A DNA stretch of 64,000 nucleotides. Origin: Orobanche coerulescens (taxonomy: Eukaryota; Streptophyta; Magnoliopsida; Lamiales; Orobanchaceae). Under the pieces are notes generated by a model, which worked only from the letters and a program-made list of their open reading frames with translations, had not been told where the DNA came from and did no database searches. The first letter of the stretch is position 1, and every line of letters begins with the position of its first letter. The stretch lies in the NCBI GenBank assembly GCA_033398695.1, contig CM065806.1, positions 46,463,001 through 46,527,000 on the forward strand, in the 5' to 3' direction. The position numbers and the translations under genes are program-made. Below, in pieces: positions 22,420-35,500 of this stretch.

Positions 22420-23092
22420 GCTAGGCCAAGCTTTGAGGAGTTGGTGGATCCACGGCTAGGAAACAACTATGATCACCAGGAGATGCTCCGCATGGTGCTT
22501 TCTGCTGCTGCATGCATTAGGCATTCTGCAAGGAGACGCCCTAAAATGAGGCAGGTATGACTACATCTTTTGCCTACTTGGATGTATGTATATTTGTAAG
22601 TGTTACATGTATTAAATCACATTAAAGAATAAAAACAAACAAAACTGCCCGTTTAACCGGTTTTGGACCGGTACGATGGGTTCTCGATTGATTTCTTTGG
22701 GCATGCATTTCCTAAAGAGAACCGAACTAATGAGTCGACTGATTCTTACTCCAACGGGTCGAACCGGCCGATCGGATTCAAGATATATGATTGCTTTCTC
22801 AGTTTTAACCTGATTTTCATCACAAAAAAGTACATTAGTTTATCTTAATTATATTTCTATTCCACATATTGCGTCGGAGATCATTTATGAAACAAATACA
22901 ATAAATCATATTATTGAGTATTTATCATAACTAAACTAAATTCTACGGGCAGCATTTATAAAGGTTCTTAGTGCTCGATAGTCGAATTCTATACATTTGA
23001 ATAGATATAATAACTGGGGATTTCATTTTATTCAGATTGTGCGTGCCCTTGAAGGAGATGTCTCTCTAGACGACTTAAAGAAAAATCCTTAG
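22420..23092 (+). pseudogene. terminal two exons of a PERK-type receptor kinase gene
   Basis: PERKs are plant proline-rich extensin-like receptor kinases of the plasma membrane. Exon 22420-22554 encodes the end of the kinase domain: ARPSFEELVDPRLGNNYD, EMLRMVLSAAACIRHSARRR and PKMRQ. After an intron with GT..AG borders, exon 23036-23092 encodes IVRALEGDVSLDDLKKNP and a TAG stop. This matches the usual VVRALEGD close of the family kinase domain. The catalytic exons are absent, so it cannot be an active kinase. It follows an unrelated methyltransferase fragment in the same orientation, as expected for transposon-captured exons. Confidence 0.75.
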
Positions 23093-23479
23093 TTAAAACA
23101 TAGTACATAACGCTTAATAAATGAAACATTGTAATTTATTTCGATCCATTGAATAAATACTTGGTTAATCTAGTCCAAGCTGACGTATCTAGTCCATTCC
23201 CAATTCTATACCAACAAAACTGCCGAATAGAACTTCTTGCTTGTAAAATCTTCCTCCAGCCCCATGAAATGTTTCCTGATGCTGTCAAATTCCAGAATTT
23301 AAAAGAGAAATAAAAAAATAAAAAATAAGTTATTCCCATTGAAAGTCACGAACATATACATTACTTGATCTTGCCAGAAGGAACTGAAACATCTAAATGT
23401 TGGCCCCGCAGAGGATATATGAAGGAAGGTTTTACGATTCATATGGTTACATTGGTTTATTTAATTTTATCATATCTAA

Positions 23480-23720
23480 TCTTGGTTTAACTACTATGCT
23501 CGTGTTTCCTTGTGGTTTGATATGAACGTTTGGTCCGCCTTATGTGATTCAATAGGCGTGGTTGAACTCTTCAAATTCCTGGCTTGTTGGAATGATTTCC
23601 AGGAGGAGTAATGATCTCGATTGTCCAGCTTGTGCTGAGTTGAATGAGAGCGCTCTGCATATTGCCCTAGATTGTTGCTTTGATCCAACATGTCAGAAAT
23701 CAACGTCTTCATTAGTGTGG
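23480..23720 (+). pseudogene. possible zf-RVT (LINE) fragment
   Basis: Plus-strand frames give WFDMNVWSALCDSIG and, slightly downstream, DLDCPACAELNESALHIALDC. The latter Cys-x2-Cys...His...Cys pattern resembles the zinc-binding tail of plant LINE RTs. Short and frame-broken. It could belong to the LINE interrupted at 18282, but it is on the opposite strand. Confidence 0.35.
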
Positions 23721-23801
23721 GACTTGGACTTGATTATTATGTCAGGCAGTCTATATATGATTGATGGAAATAAAACGAAGTGGAAGCGAAGTTGGAAAAT
23801 T

Positions 23802-25225
23802 TGATAAAAGCGTTTTACGCATCCACGAGCATAAAACCTATTTAGGCATGCTAATTAATTAACTACTAAGATTAATAAGTAATTTAAGTATTATTTATTA
23901 TTTAATAAATAAATTTATTGGTAAATCAAATATCCTAATCGAGATCGAAGATCATAGGATATTTACTTTTTGAAGCGTAGTGGTTGCTTTCTTGATCTCT
24001 TCTTAAAAACTTCTAGAGTATGATACCGCCTTAATCCGGACGTTGTGTGGGCAACGAGCTACCGAATCTTGCTTGAACTACAAAGTGGATCGGCCAAAAT
24101 ATATTACCTCTCACAACTCTCGAATTTCTTTTCTTCCGACTTGTAGCAAGAATTAAAGTGTTATCTCAATTGTGGAATTAAAGACACAAGTCAAGATCCA
24201 TAATTAAAGACTACGAAGAAAAAATCGAAATCCCTTGTGTAGGATGAAATCTCACGGTCGAACCCTCCCCTTTATGTCCTATTTATAGGCTTTGGACTAC
24301 TCTAAGGATCTTAAGCAGGATTAAGGTTAAGACTCCTAGTGCAACCCAACTTTCCATATTAAGTTCTTCCTAATATAGTCGAGTTCACTAATATCAGTTC
24401 AATCTATTAAAGAACTAATATTGCACTTCCAACCCAAATCCCAATTTACGAAATCGGGCTCCTTATTTAAATATATTATTTTTTGTGTTTAAAATATCGA
24501 ATGTCCATTAATTAATTTAAGCTACTGACAACTTTAATTAATTAATTTTTTTATCCAAGAGTAGTGCCATTCGAACCTTATTATTATATCAAAACTAATC
24601 CACCTGTAGGGTTTAATATAATAATCATTATCGAGCTCCTCAAGGGGACATCATCAACCCACACGAGTGGGACAGGATTTTTAGTTATAATAATAATTTT
24701 CATATAAATAATATCATTGCCCAAGGTACGAAGCTTATTGAGTGAATCACTTTGACTCTCGTCCATGGTAAATCAAAGCAATAAGTATTATAAATATATA
24801 ATTAAATATTATACACTTAGAATTAATAAATAATAATTATCCAAGATTTACGTTCTTCTTACAGTCAGTACAGAAGACACAATCTCACTTCGATCCTGTT
24901 CAACTTATGCAAATACGCTAATGCATGCTAATAGTCAAGACTAACTAATCTCAAGCATACATTACAACCTTTCACATAATTTGTCTAGAATTATATAGGT
25001 TGTGAACTATTATATTATTTTATAAGGCACCGATAATTTAATCTTCCGTGTGATACCAACACACCACATTATCTACAATATAAAATAATTAGATAATACA
25101 TTTGCATAATCATAACGTGAATAAATATGTAAAACATGTGCATGTAATTAATATTCTCAGAGGTAGTTACAGAGAAATACGGTAATACAAGCATAAAGTA
25201 TGCTTTGCAGTATACAACTCTAACA
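23802..25225 (-). repeat. 3' LTR of the minus-strand copia element (about 1.4 kb)
   Basis: The minus-strand start TGTTAGAGTTG at 25225 follows the AGTGGGAGAT purine tract. A minus-strand GCCTATAAATAGG TATA box is at about 24277-24291. The far end near 23802 (..CTTTTATCA) is chosen only because it gives a CA terminus; no second LTR is available to confirm it. Confidence 0.55.
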
Positions 25226-25413
25226 ATCTCCCACTTATATTCAAAGCATGCTTTTAAGTATACTACTCTATTATATAATATCTCATATCTCCCACTTATT
25301 CTCAAAGCAATGTTGCCATACACCGTAATCCTATTCCTTCCACATGCCTTTCAAAAACTTTTGAGGGTTGGCCTTTCGTGAAAGGATCAGTAAGATTATC
25401 TTCCGATGCAACC

Positions 25414-26448
25414 CTAGCTACAATTACGTCTCCTTCCTTTACTAAGTATCGTATGATGGTACTTTCGGTTGATATGTTTACTTGCCTTGTGGGCTCGTGG
25501 TTCCCTCAAATTTGCGACTTCACCGGTATTATCACAATAAAGTGTAATACTATTTGGCAAATCGGGAATCAGATCTAAATCCAGTAGGAAGTACTTGAGC
25601 CATACCGCCTCTTTGGCTGCCTCAGAGGCTGCTACGTACTCGAATTCCATGATAGAGTTAGAGATGCATTTGTGTTTCACACTCGTCCAACTAATAGCTC
25701 CACCTCCTAGACTAAACACATAACCTGGAGTAGACTTGGACTTTTCTTTGTCTGATGAAAAATCTGAGCCAGTATAACCCATTGGACACAAGTCGTCTGA
25801 TTAATATACTAGCATGTACTCCCTAGTACTTCTCAGGTACTTGAGTATGTGCTTGACGTCAATCGAGTGTCCTGGTCCTGGGTTCGACTGATATCTACCA
25901 GCCATGCCTACAGCATGACAGATATCTGGTCTAGTGCAAAGCATAGCATACATGAGGCTTCCCACAACTGACGCATAAGAAATCAGCTTCATGTCATCTA
26001 TCTCCTTTTGTGTCTTAGGACACATATCCTTAGATAGTTGAATTCCATGTGTGTAAGGTAGAAAACCTTTCTTGTAATTCTCCATGCTAAACTGCTTTAG
26101 CACTATATCGATATAGGATGCCTGAGTTAAGCACAACATCCTTTTCTTCCGATCACGAAAGATCCTGATCCCAAGGATGTGCCTAGCTTCTCCTAAATCC
26201 TTCATATCGAACATCTCAGACAGCCATACCTGTACACCCGATAACTCCTTCACATTGTTTCCAATAAGAAGGATATCATCTACGTACAGTAGAAGAAACA
26301 CCAACACATTTCCATCGCATTTCTTATACACGCAACTCTCACTCGGACATTGGACGAATCCATATGACTGGACAACCTCGTCAAATCGAGTGTTCCAAGA
26401 TCTAGATGCTTGCTTAAGTCCATAAATGGATCTCTTAAGTTTGCACAC
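25414..26448 (-). pseudogene. copia RT C-terminal half and RNase H
   Basis: The frame contains VCKLKRSIYGLKQASRSWN, the catalytic LLYVDDILLIG, DMKDLGEARHILGI and ISYASVVGSLMYAM. An in-frame TAA follows LKYLRSTREYMLVY. The same frame then resumes with CPMGYTGSDF, SLGGGAISWTSVKH, EFEYVAASEAAKEAVWL and LYCDNTG, the copia RNase H blocks. The single stop makes this copy inactive. The RT frame begins directly at the border of the Harbinger insertion. Confidence 0.88.
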
Positions 26449-26451
26449 TAA

Positions 26452-27827
26452 GGGGCTGTTTACTTTTTTTCCATTAATACCTGAATGGATTAAGCTGTCT
26501 GGGTAGATTAATTTGTCTGATTTGAAAAAATATCCTGTTGTTTCTTTCTTTTCTGAATGAACTATCTGAATGACAGAAATGACCATTTTACCCCTCAATA
26601 TGAATTAAGTCCTTTTTGATAAAGGACGGACTGAGCATTTTAGTTTATATAATCAATTTAAATTATATGATATAATATTTATTTTAATTTATATTCTAAT
26701 ATATATTCATAAGTCATATTATAATATTCAGGTATAATTAGACAATATTTTATAAATATATTAAGTTATATTTTAATATATATATATAGTTATATTAATT
26801 TTCTAATAGTCAATATAAAAAAATAAATTTAAATAATATAACATAATATATATTTTAATTTATATTATAATATATATTCATAAATCATATTATAAATTTC
26901 AGATATATTTAAATAATCAGACAATATTTTTATAAATACATTAAGTTATATTTTAATATATATAGTTATATTAATTTTTTAATAGTCAATATAAAAAATC
27001 AATTTAAATAATATAACATAATATATATTTTAATTTATATTATAATATATATTCATAAATTATATTATAATTTTCAGATATATTTAAATAATCAGACAAT
27101 ATTTTTATAAATATATTAAGTTATATTTTAATATATAGTTATATTATTTTTTTTAATAGTCAATATAAAAAAAATCAATTTATATAATATAACATAATAT
27201 AAATTTTAATTTATATTATAATATCTATCTATAAATCATATAATAATTTTTAGGTATATGTAAATAATCAGACAATATTTTTATAATTATATTAAGTTAT
27301 ATTTTATTATATATAGTTATATTAATTTTTTAATAGTCAATATAAAAAAATCAATTTATATAATATAAAATAATATATATTTTAATTTATATTATAATAT
27401 ATATATATATTCATAAATTATATTATAATTTTCAGGTATATTTAAATAATCAGACAATATTTTTATAATATATTAAGTTATATTTTAATATATATAGTTA
27501 TATTAATTTTTTTATCAATAAATAGCTTATATTTTATGAATTTTAAATGTATAATATTAATATATATTTTAAATTTATATTATATACTCAATTATAATTA
27601 AGATTATATGATAATATATACTATATATACTCAATTCTTTTATTATTAAAGAGGGTAATTTTGGTATATTGGTGAAGTATTTCTGTCTTAATGGTAAGGA
27701 CACTCCAAAAATTGCTTAACGAATAAGACATTATTAAGATCATTAAGTAGAAAGTAAACAACAAAATATAGCTGATCGATTAAGCTGATTAAGCATTAAG
27801 CAGATTAAGTAAAAAGTAAACAAGGCC
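26452..27827 (+). mobile_element. PIF/Harbinger (Tourist-like) non-autonomous element, 1,376 bp, TSD TAA
   Basis: Left end GGGGCTGTTTACTTTTT; right end is the inverted GGCCTTGTTTACTTTTT. Flanking TAA lies at 26449-26451 and 27828-27830. The 3-bp T-A-A duplication and GG...TGTTTA termini are typical of PIF/Harbinger MITEs. The target is the RT frame of a copia element. The interior is extremely AT-rich, without coding capacity, and largely a tandem repeat. Confidence 0.85.
26650..27540 (+). repeat. AT-rich minisatellite of about 175-bp units inside the Harbinger element
   Basis: Five diverged copies starting near 26653, 26824, 26999, 27174 and 27351 (spacing 171-177 bp). Each has an ATATAACATAATATA-type segment, a TATTCATAAATTATATTATA segment, AATCAGACAATATTTT and AATAGTCAATATAAAAAA. 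Confidence 0.8.
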
Positions 27828-27830
27828 TAA

Positions 27831-28222
27831 GTGCTCTTCTCATTCAGCAATGAATTCTTCTGGTTGGCGCATGTAGGTTTCCTTGTCTAGACTTCCATTC
27901 AAGAATGCAATCTGGACATCCATTTGCCAAATCTCGAGATCCAAATGCGCAGCTATAGCTAAAAAAATCCGGATTGACTTTAGCATGGCTGCCAGCAAAA
28001 AGGTTTCATCGTAATCGATACCCTGTTTCTGAGTGTAGCCTTTCGCTACAAGCCTCACTTTGAAGGTTTCAACCTTCCCGTCACTTCCTTTCTTTCGCTT
28101 GTAGATCCACTTACTCCCAATGGCTTGTACCCCATCAAGTAGTTTTACTAGCTCCCACACTTGATTGGAATCCATAGATCCCATTTCTGATTCCATCCCT
28201 ACTTGCCGGAGTTAGCATCTTT
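27831..28222 (-). pseudogene. copia RT N-terminal half
   Basis: Contains MDSNQVWELV, IGSKWIYKRKKGSDG, RLVAKGYTQKQGIDYDETF and WQMDVQIAFLNGSLDKE, the N-terminal copia RT blocks. It is followed by an in-frame TGA and EEHL. Removing the inserted element and one TAA copy joins EEHL to VCKLKRS in the same frame. Just upstream (28198-28222) the frame is degraded before a gypsy LTR starts. Confidence 0.88.
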
Positions 28223-30745
28223 TGTAGCGACCACTTTTCAAAATGCCATTTTCAAATAATTTCAAGGGAGATTAAATATCTTTAAGAAAAAAATGAATAA
28301 TCGCAGCGGAAATTGAAATAAAGTCGACTATTTCGCAACTAACTATATAATAAATTCCCAACATTTCAAATATCCATAATATCCAACCCTGACATTGAAG
28401 CCAAAGTTAAAAATTTTAAACGAACGAAATAAATAAAGAAGCAGATAAATATTATTATCACGCCACGCCTTTGCCCGCCACGTCAGACTCCTCAACTAGA
28501 AAGGTTAAATAATGGGGTGAGCTTTCAACTCGCTAAGTGAGGAGGGAACACTTTGTTAAATTTAAATACATACATATTGTCAAGCAAATATGACATGCCT
28601 GAACCTGGTGGTTGCCCGAGGGCCATTAATATGCGAACTTTGTGCATACTGCCTACTACTCATTGGAGGCTACAACGTAATTAACATGCAAACTTTGAAC
28701 GCATTATTTCTACTACTCATTGGAGGCTACAACGTAAATAATATGCAAACTTTGAGCATATAAATATTTGGCAAGAAACAAGCATATATACAAGTAATAT
28801 CATGCATTAAATAAAACAAGCGTAAAATCTCCACCTCGAAATACAATGATGATCCTTGAAATTTGAGATGCGAAATGTAATTCAAGTCCTAGGCTCTAAG
28901 TCCTCATCTCCTAAAATAATAATTAAAATCTAATATTAATATTGAGTCCAAAATACATTAATATAAATTATTTGAATTTATAATTGAGTAAAAGAGGTCT
29001 GATTTTTAAAATATTGAATCTGGCTGGGGGTCGAATTAAAAGGATCGAAAAAATTGAGGGACTAAAATTGAATACACTGAAAAGTTGATTTGGGTCAATC
29101 AAACAGGCTGGAACATGGGGACTCAATTGGAATACCCAAAAAAGAGGGTTGGGTATAAAAAAACCCAGCCCTAATTAATCGGCCGCATATTACACTCTCA
29201 TCCTCATCCTCTCCCTCTGTTCTCCCTCGATAACCCGCCTGCAAAATCCCTACCTCTTACCATTCGGAACACACACATACACACAACACTAAAATTACAT
29301 AAACTCACGCACACACCACGATGGAACCCAGAGGGAGGTGGTGGTGTGGCGGCGAGGTGTGTGGAAGGGAATGGACTTGATCGGGTTTCGACCAGGTTGG
29401 AGGACGTCGATTGAGACTTTAGGTCGCGACGATCGTTGATTTAGGGCTTCTAGTCTAGACCCGATTTTCGGTTTACACAAGTCAGACTAAAAAGAGGGTT
29501 TCTGGCTCTGGCCATGCCGCCGGGAGCAGCGGCGACCGAGGTGGAAAGTGATGGCGGCGATTGCGGCGCACGGCTGTTGCCAGCGATGCGAAGTGAGGGC
29601 TGAAAAGGGTTGATTCCCTGCGGGTAAAAATCTATTTTTCTTAATTAATTTTTGTTTCAATCGGGATGAAGGTGGTTCTAATGGGTTCTGGGTTCATATG
29701 TTTTGACAATTTCTAGAGATTAATTTTGGGTTCGATCGATTGTACTCGATCTCGAGTCTGATGGCGAACTGGTTGGGGGAGTTCTTTGTGAAGTATGGGT
29801 CAATTGCAAAGATTAGTTAACCCGATCTCAAGAGTTTGGGTTGAGGTTATTAATTTGGTTTGTAAATTCTGGAGCATGAAATTTTCAAGAATAATATACT
29901 GAGAGATGAGGTCTGATGTTTACCTTGTCGAATTGCAGAGTTTGATGATTAAGGCTGAATTTGGACGAGGCACACGAGCAGAGATAGAATCGTTTCTAGT
30001 GACCTTGATGAAAAATCTGGAGCAAATTCTGTCCTGGTTCTTCTTTTGCAATAGAGTTTGTAGTAGGAATTATTTTGTAGATCTTAAAATTTTGATCGCG
30101 AGTTGCAGTAGGAATAGATTGTAGTTGTAGAGTGTGTGGTATGAAATCTACCGTGATGCTATTTTGCAGAGAGTATGGTGTATTCTAGGATTTGTATGAG
30201 TATAACATACAGTATTTATACTGTATTAGGAGTTAAGTATAGGGTATAAATTATTGGTTTAGGGTTTAGAAGTCTCAATTGGACTAGTAAAATAATTTGG
30301 GCCACATGTAAAATACAATATATCTTAAATTAATACTAATTGGGCCAAAAGAACAAAGATAAAGTTATCCAAAATAATTAGGCTAAACTAAATAATAATA
30401 ATATTGGACTAATTAAAATAGTTGGCTTACATAGACTAAAATAATAATACTAATAACTATAATAATAATTATTACAGTAATTAGGCTAAATAATAATTTA
30501 GGCATAATTAGATGAAATTCGTCTTGGAGTATTTATAAAAATAAATATTACTGGGCTATATTAATACAAGAGTTTGGATTTGTGCCTGGAGTGTCAACTA
30601 AAATATTTTAACATGATATGCAAATAAGAAAAATTGACCTTATTTAATAACTGAAATAAAATTCGTAAATAAATTGTTGGGCATTTAAAATTATTCATGC
30701 ACTTTATATAAATTATAAAATAAATGCGAAAACTGGGACGTTACA
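28223..30745 (-). repeat. 3' LTR of the minus-strand gypsy element (2,523 bp)
   Basis: Minus-strand start TGTAACGTCCC at 30745 is preceded by TTTTCGAGGATGAAAATTC and an AAGAGGGG purine tract. It ends GGTCGCTACA at 28223. The LTR contains no CpG palindrome array. ORFs inside it are short and unsupported. Confidence 0.8.
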
Positions 30746-30786
30746 ACCTACCCCTCTTAAATGAATTTTCATCCTCGAAAATTAAA

Positions 30787-31572
30787 TCATGTACCTTCAA
30801 TGGCAAACGTCGGATACTTAGAACGGATCTCCTCTTCACGTTCCCAAGTCGCTTTGTTCGATCCAAGACGGCCCCATTGAACTTTCACCAGTTTAACCTC
30901 TTTGTTTCGTAATCGATGTACCTTACGCTCCAAAACAGCTGTAGGTACTTCCTGATAAGTCAGATTCTTGGCTACATGCAACTCTCTGAAATTGCATATG
31001 TGATCAGGATTATGTACGTATTTTCTCAGCATAGAGACGTGAAAGACATTGTGCACTCTCGATAACTCCAACGACAAGGCCAAACTATAAGCAAGGTCAC
31101 CAACACGACCCAAAATCTCAAAAGGTCCGATATAACGAGGCTGTAGCTTTCCCTTTTTACCGAATCGTAGCACTCCTTTCATCGGTGCTACCTTCAAAAA
31201 TACATTTTCTCTAATCTCAAATTGGATATCTTTCCTTCGTTTATTAGCATAAGACTTCTGTCGTTCCTGGATAGTCTTAATCCTGCTTCTGATTTCGGTT
31301 ATCTTATCTACAGTCTCTCCGATCAATTCTGGACCCAAAATCTTCCTTTCTCCAACCTCACTCCCTTCCGTACAGAGCCTCATACGGGGCCATTTGTATA
31401 GTCGTTTGGTAACTATTATTATAAGCAAACTCTACTAACGGCATAATATTTTCTCAATTCTCAGCAGTATCAAGAACACACGCCCTCAACAAATCTTCGA
31501 GTGTCTTGATAGTCCGTTCAGATTGACCATCGGTCTGCGGATGATATGCAGTACTTATATTCAACTTAGTGC
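30787..31572 (-). pseudogene. gypsy integrase C-terminal half with chromodomain-like tail
   Basis: From the CACTA border the minus strand reads [19 protein letters not shown], the conserved end of the integrase core. The frame then breaks. It continues with KSYANKRRKDIQFEIRENVF, LRFGKKGKLQPRYIGPFEIL and VHNVFHVSMLRKYV. The end is VKVQWGRLGSNKATWEREEE, a chromodomain-related tail seen in plant chromoviruses (Tekay/Del group). The upstream part is on the far side of the CACTA element. Confidence 0.85.
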
Positions 31573-32420
31573 ACTACAAAAAAAATTGCATCAGACAACG
31601 GGTTTTGCCCGTTGTGTAACCTCCTGTTTTCCCGTTGTCTATTGAGACACCGTCTCTTAGGTGCCTCAGACAACGGTACGAAATATGTTGTGTGAATTGC
31701 CTTTCGACTACAGTCACTACTTACAAAAATGTTGGCTAATAACTAATAACAACAACAGTCCTTATAGAAAGTGTAGTAAATCAAGACCGACAACGAGCCT
31801 TTTTCATTTAATTTTGGTTGTTGTTAGATAAAGAAGACAACGGTTTGTTCAGTGCAAACTCTAATTCCTTCATACCTTATACAAGGGTTTCATTTACCAA
31901 TACCGTTGTGATATGTCTTTCACACTACACTTTTAAATTGCAAACACCTTATTTTAATTATCTTTGTACAATGGTTTCTTCTGCAAATATAGTTGTCGTT
32001 TTTATGTTAGACAATGGTTTGTTTAGTGGAGAATGGTTGGGTTTGACTCATCTAGACAACGGTATAGTATTTAAAACATGTTGTCTCACTATGTTGTATT
32101 CAACCCTACAAATTTTTGTCATAATGTGCCTTTAGTTGTTTAACAATGGTCTTCAGGTTTTCAGAATGTTGTCTGATTATCTACATACAACATTTTTGCA
32201 ATGTTTATTTTTTTCATTCTTTGGCACTAGACAATGGTTTTTTCCCCTGCTGTTGTATGAGCTTTATTTTGACAATGGTTTGGTTTTTAAAGACATTGCT
32301 TTTATTAGAACACACGATACTTTTGTGAAGCTTGGGTATTGTCTAAAAGCAGGCTACACAATGGTTTTATATATACAAACAAAACTAGGCTATACTATGC
32401 CATCATCAACCATTGCAAGA
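31573..32420 (+). repeat. CACTA left terminal and subterminal repeats
   Basis: The CACTACAAAAA terminus is followed by CAGACAACGGGTTTTGCCCG and then many ACAACGGTTT or ACAATGGTTT copies and inverse copies. The ORFs at 31818-32486 run through these repeats and are not genes. The matching right block is at about 43360-43872. Confidence 0.85.
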
Positions 32421-32559
32421 AAACACAAAACAATCCAAACCAATTCATCGTTTCATTACCAACTAATACTAACCAATTCACCATAACATTACCAACAACT
32501 ATCCAACCAAACTAATATTCAGTAAATTCCAACAACCAAAAATACACATTTATGACAGT

Positions 32560-35500
32560 TTAATGAGCATGATTCTTCATGAAGTGCTTCGCCCAGTCAA
32601 TCCTTATCTCATTGAGGTCATCGATGCCATATGCCATGTTGCTCCTCCTTAGCCACTGAAAAATGGAACAAAAATACTGCAAGTCACATATCTTCATCAC
32701 AGAACACAAGGACATATATGCAAGGCTTAACAAAATTCAATTTTTACCTTCACATGAAATTTAAGTTCCTTATCAAGGCATATATCTTTCATATAGTGCA
32801 TCACAAATAAACCACAGTCGTGGTTCCCAGTTTGGAGAGGAACACCCTGAAGAACATAAATTTTTTTATATATATCTACACTACTCTTGTGGAAATCAGA
32901 GAAACCGATGAATATACGAAAACTATATTACCGCAAGATTCTCCCACACTATTTTCTTCTTTAGCATCTTCTTGGCACTGTCCTTGTAAAGTGTGATGGC
33001 ACTACCACAATATAATATAAATCAACTACAAGATTTTTTTCCTTAATTGTTAAAGCAATTTAAAATTAAATAAATTTCTGATGAGGTACTCACTTATCAA
33101 TCACTTCAACCCATTCTTCACTTGCAATTCGGCGCTTCAACAGGTCCATGTGGTAAACTATTTGTGAATCTGGATTGACAGCATTTAGCGCCCAATGATT
33201 CCTAGTAAATCGTGAACACCATAAATATAGATGGATATTAATAATAATAGCACAAGTAAAAAAACAGATATCTTTTTTTATAAATAATATAGATGGCAAA
33301 AAATGTAAAAACATGTACTCACACACTGTTATAAGGCAGCAGAAAAAATTGGCCTGGTTTAGCATTCTTGAATCTGAAAGATAGCGCACGCAACCTCTCT
33401 CTAGCATTACCACAACCGAGGGCGCCTATGTTGGCAGGATCAACGAACGCTACCATTTCAGACATCTTGTTCTTTTTCAAAAATTGCTCCAATAAACTAT
33501 ATAAATAGTAAACAATTATTAACACGAATCTAAACAAAATAAAAAAAAATATTGACAAAGTCAACGAATAATTTTTGAAATTAGACTAGACACTTACTTG
33601 ATAAAAATGCAAATGACGGACCCTGATATTTCACCTCCAGAGCATAAAGCATGGATGTCCGATAAAAACAAACACTGTTTTTTGGTTGATCCAAAAGCTT
33701 CTTCACATAGCTCAAAAGTGGTTGCTTGGCCGTCCTTCAAGGCATCTTTTGCCCAAAGCCACAAACGCTTCAAACTAGGGGGTAATCAGGACCCATGTCT
33801 AACACATACGCTGGTACATTGACACAATCTGTCACCTTCTTATACTTCTTTGCTAAAATTTTCTTTCCTCCCTTAAAAGGAAAAAGTAAAAAGAAAATTC
33901 AGAACACAAAGTGAAATAGTAAGAAAAGTTGTTCCGTTAAGTAAACGAAAATAGAAATTAACCTTCTGATTTCCTTTCACTGCAGCAGTGCTTGTCTTCA
34001 CTTCTTGAATGAGGTGTCTTGTCCACTCAATAAACGTTCCCACAGCCTGTTCCACAGTCGTGATCTCATCTTCAATGGGGAAAGGAATCTTAGCAGATCC
34101 TTGGATTACACGAGTAATAGAGACTCGTGCATTCTCTATTGATAGTCGTTTCCCATGAAGAACTTTACACGTTTTATCAACATTTGCATAGGCAACAACA
34201 TTGGTGGGGGAGCCGATAGCTAATTCCCACTCTGCACACTTAACTGCTAATGGATCTTCCGTACAAACATTCCCATCAACCAAATTATCCTGCACTATTA
34301 AAACATCCGCAGTCTCCACATTCTTCTCCTCAACCTCAACCTTCTCTGCAACTTCATTCTTCTTCTCACCACATTTTTCCTCAACTTCATTAATAACAAG
34401 ATCTAGTTTTTTCTTAACACCTTCCAACTCCAGCTCCTTCATAATGTCATGTGCACCTTTGGAACAGTTTCCTTGATGTGATCCAACATTCGGACTCTGG
34501 TCAGACTCAATATTCTTTCCACAAAGAACCACTTTCAGCTTTGCCATCTCTGTAGCCCAAAATTCATCTCGCTCTCGAACAATCCTTTTGGTTTCTTCTT
34601 TCATAAACTTCTGAATACCATTTTGGATCCTCTCATCAATTGACCTTTTCTTCCTTTGCTTCGAAAGATTGAAGTACACAGACTGCTTTACATGAGTCCC
34701 TTGGCCACGGACTCGTCCTCGATGCTCAGGCTTACCAAGCACCTTTGTAAAGACATCGTCAGTGCCTTCCTCTGTCACGTCCCCATCACTGACTCTCTTT
34801 TTCATATTCATCTAGAAATTAACAAAAAATGAAAGTAGGTTAGTAATAACATAAATTATAGTGAAATATAAAAATCCAAATGTCCACGGATCTTATAATG
34901 AAATATGTGGTACCCTGGAGAAAATCCAGGGCCAGAGTAGTGATCATGATTATTTTGCAATAAAAAATTAATCTGATTTACAGCTAACAAACAATCCCCA
35001 AGTACGAATCATAATTGGCAGACAATCTGATTTTTTAATGTCAACAATATACAGTACAAAAATTCCCATTACAAAAAAAAAAGTATTGCCCAAATTAAAC
35101 CTTGTGGCTTGAACATAAATAACTTACAATCTCTTCAGCAATTTCTTTAATTTTGTCCGACTTATAGTTCCCACCTTTATCCTGCCGCGCACGGAGCCAG
35201 GTAGAAGATCGATCTATCTCTGTTTCAGGATTGTCTTGAGACTGCATGAATAAACATGTTCGAGAAATTAATATTAAGCAATAATTCAGAGTGTCAGAAA
35301 AAATTAATAAAGGCACCAAATGATCACTAACCATTTCTTGTTCTAGGTTAGCATAACCCTTGCGAGACATGCAGTGAGGGTATTTATTTAGCTTCCTTCG
35401 ATCTTTCTGCTTATTACTGAGCACCTTTTCCATATAACAAACAGTAAAATATTAGCAACAAAGATGTCCCAGTGCGCCTTCTAAGTACTTTGTAACCAAA

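Larger units (their letters stand above)
18282..23092 (+). mobile_element. CACTA-like left end followed by a host gene-fragment island
   Basis: The sequence CACTACACTAAAAACAGG begins at 18282 inside the LINE frame. It is followed by repeated palindromic words (GTGACTGTCAATGACAGTCAC and variants, to about 18460) typical of CACTA subterminal repeats. Downstream is a pyrimidine-rich leader-like stretch (18590-18830). Intron-containing fragments of an NSUN5-like gene and of a PERK kinase gene follow. This fits DNA-level capture of host exons by a CACTA transposon. I could not find the right terminus, so the right limit given is only the end of the last recognised exon. Confidence 0.5.
23802..28222 (-). 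mobile_element. copia retrotransposon (3' part), split by a Harbinger element
   Basis: On the minus strand: RT (28222 to 27831 and 26448 to 25801), RNase H (25791-25414), a purine-rich AGTGGGAGAT tract, then a 3' LTR (25225 to about 23802). Gag, protease, integrase and the 5' LTR are not here. The 5' side stops at 28222 where a gypsy LTR begins. Confidence 0.8.

Noticed and set aside
21405..23092. Interpretation as one functional host gene
   Set aside because: The exons belong to two unrelated families (methyltransferase and receptor kinase), key exons are missing and the SAM motif is broken.
28223..30745. ORFs and a CT-rich leader around 29170-30120
   Set aside because: They lie within a gypsy LTR with clear ends; the CT-rich stretch is likely the LTR leader and not a host gene.
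31818..32486. Plus-strand ORFs of 105 and 116 codons
   Set aside because: They consist of CACTA subterminal ACAACGG repeats and show no protein motif.
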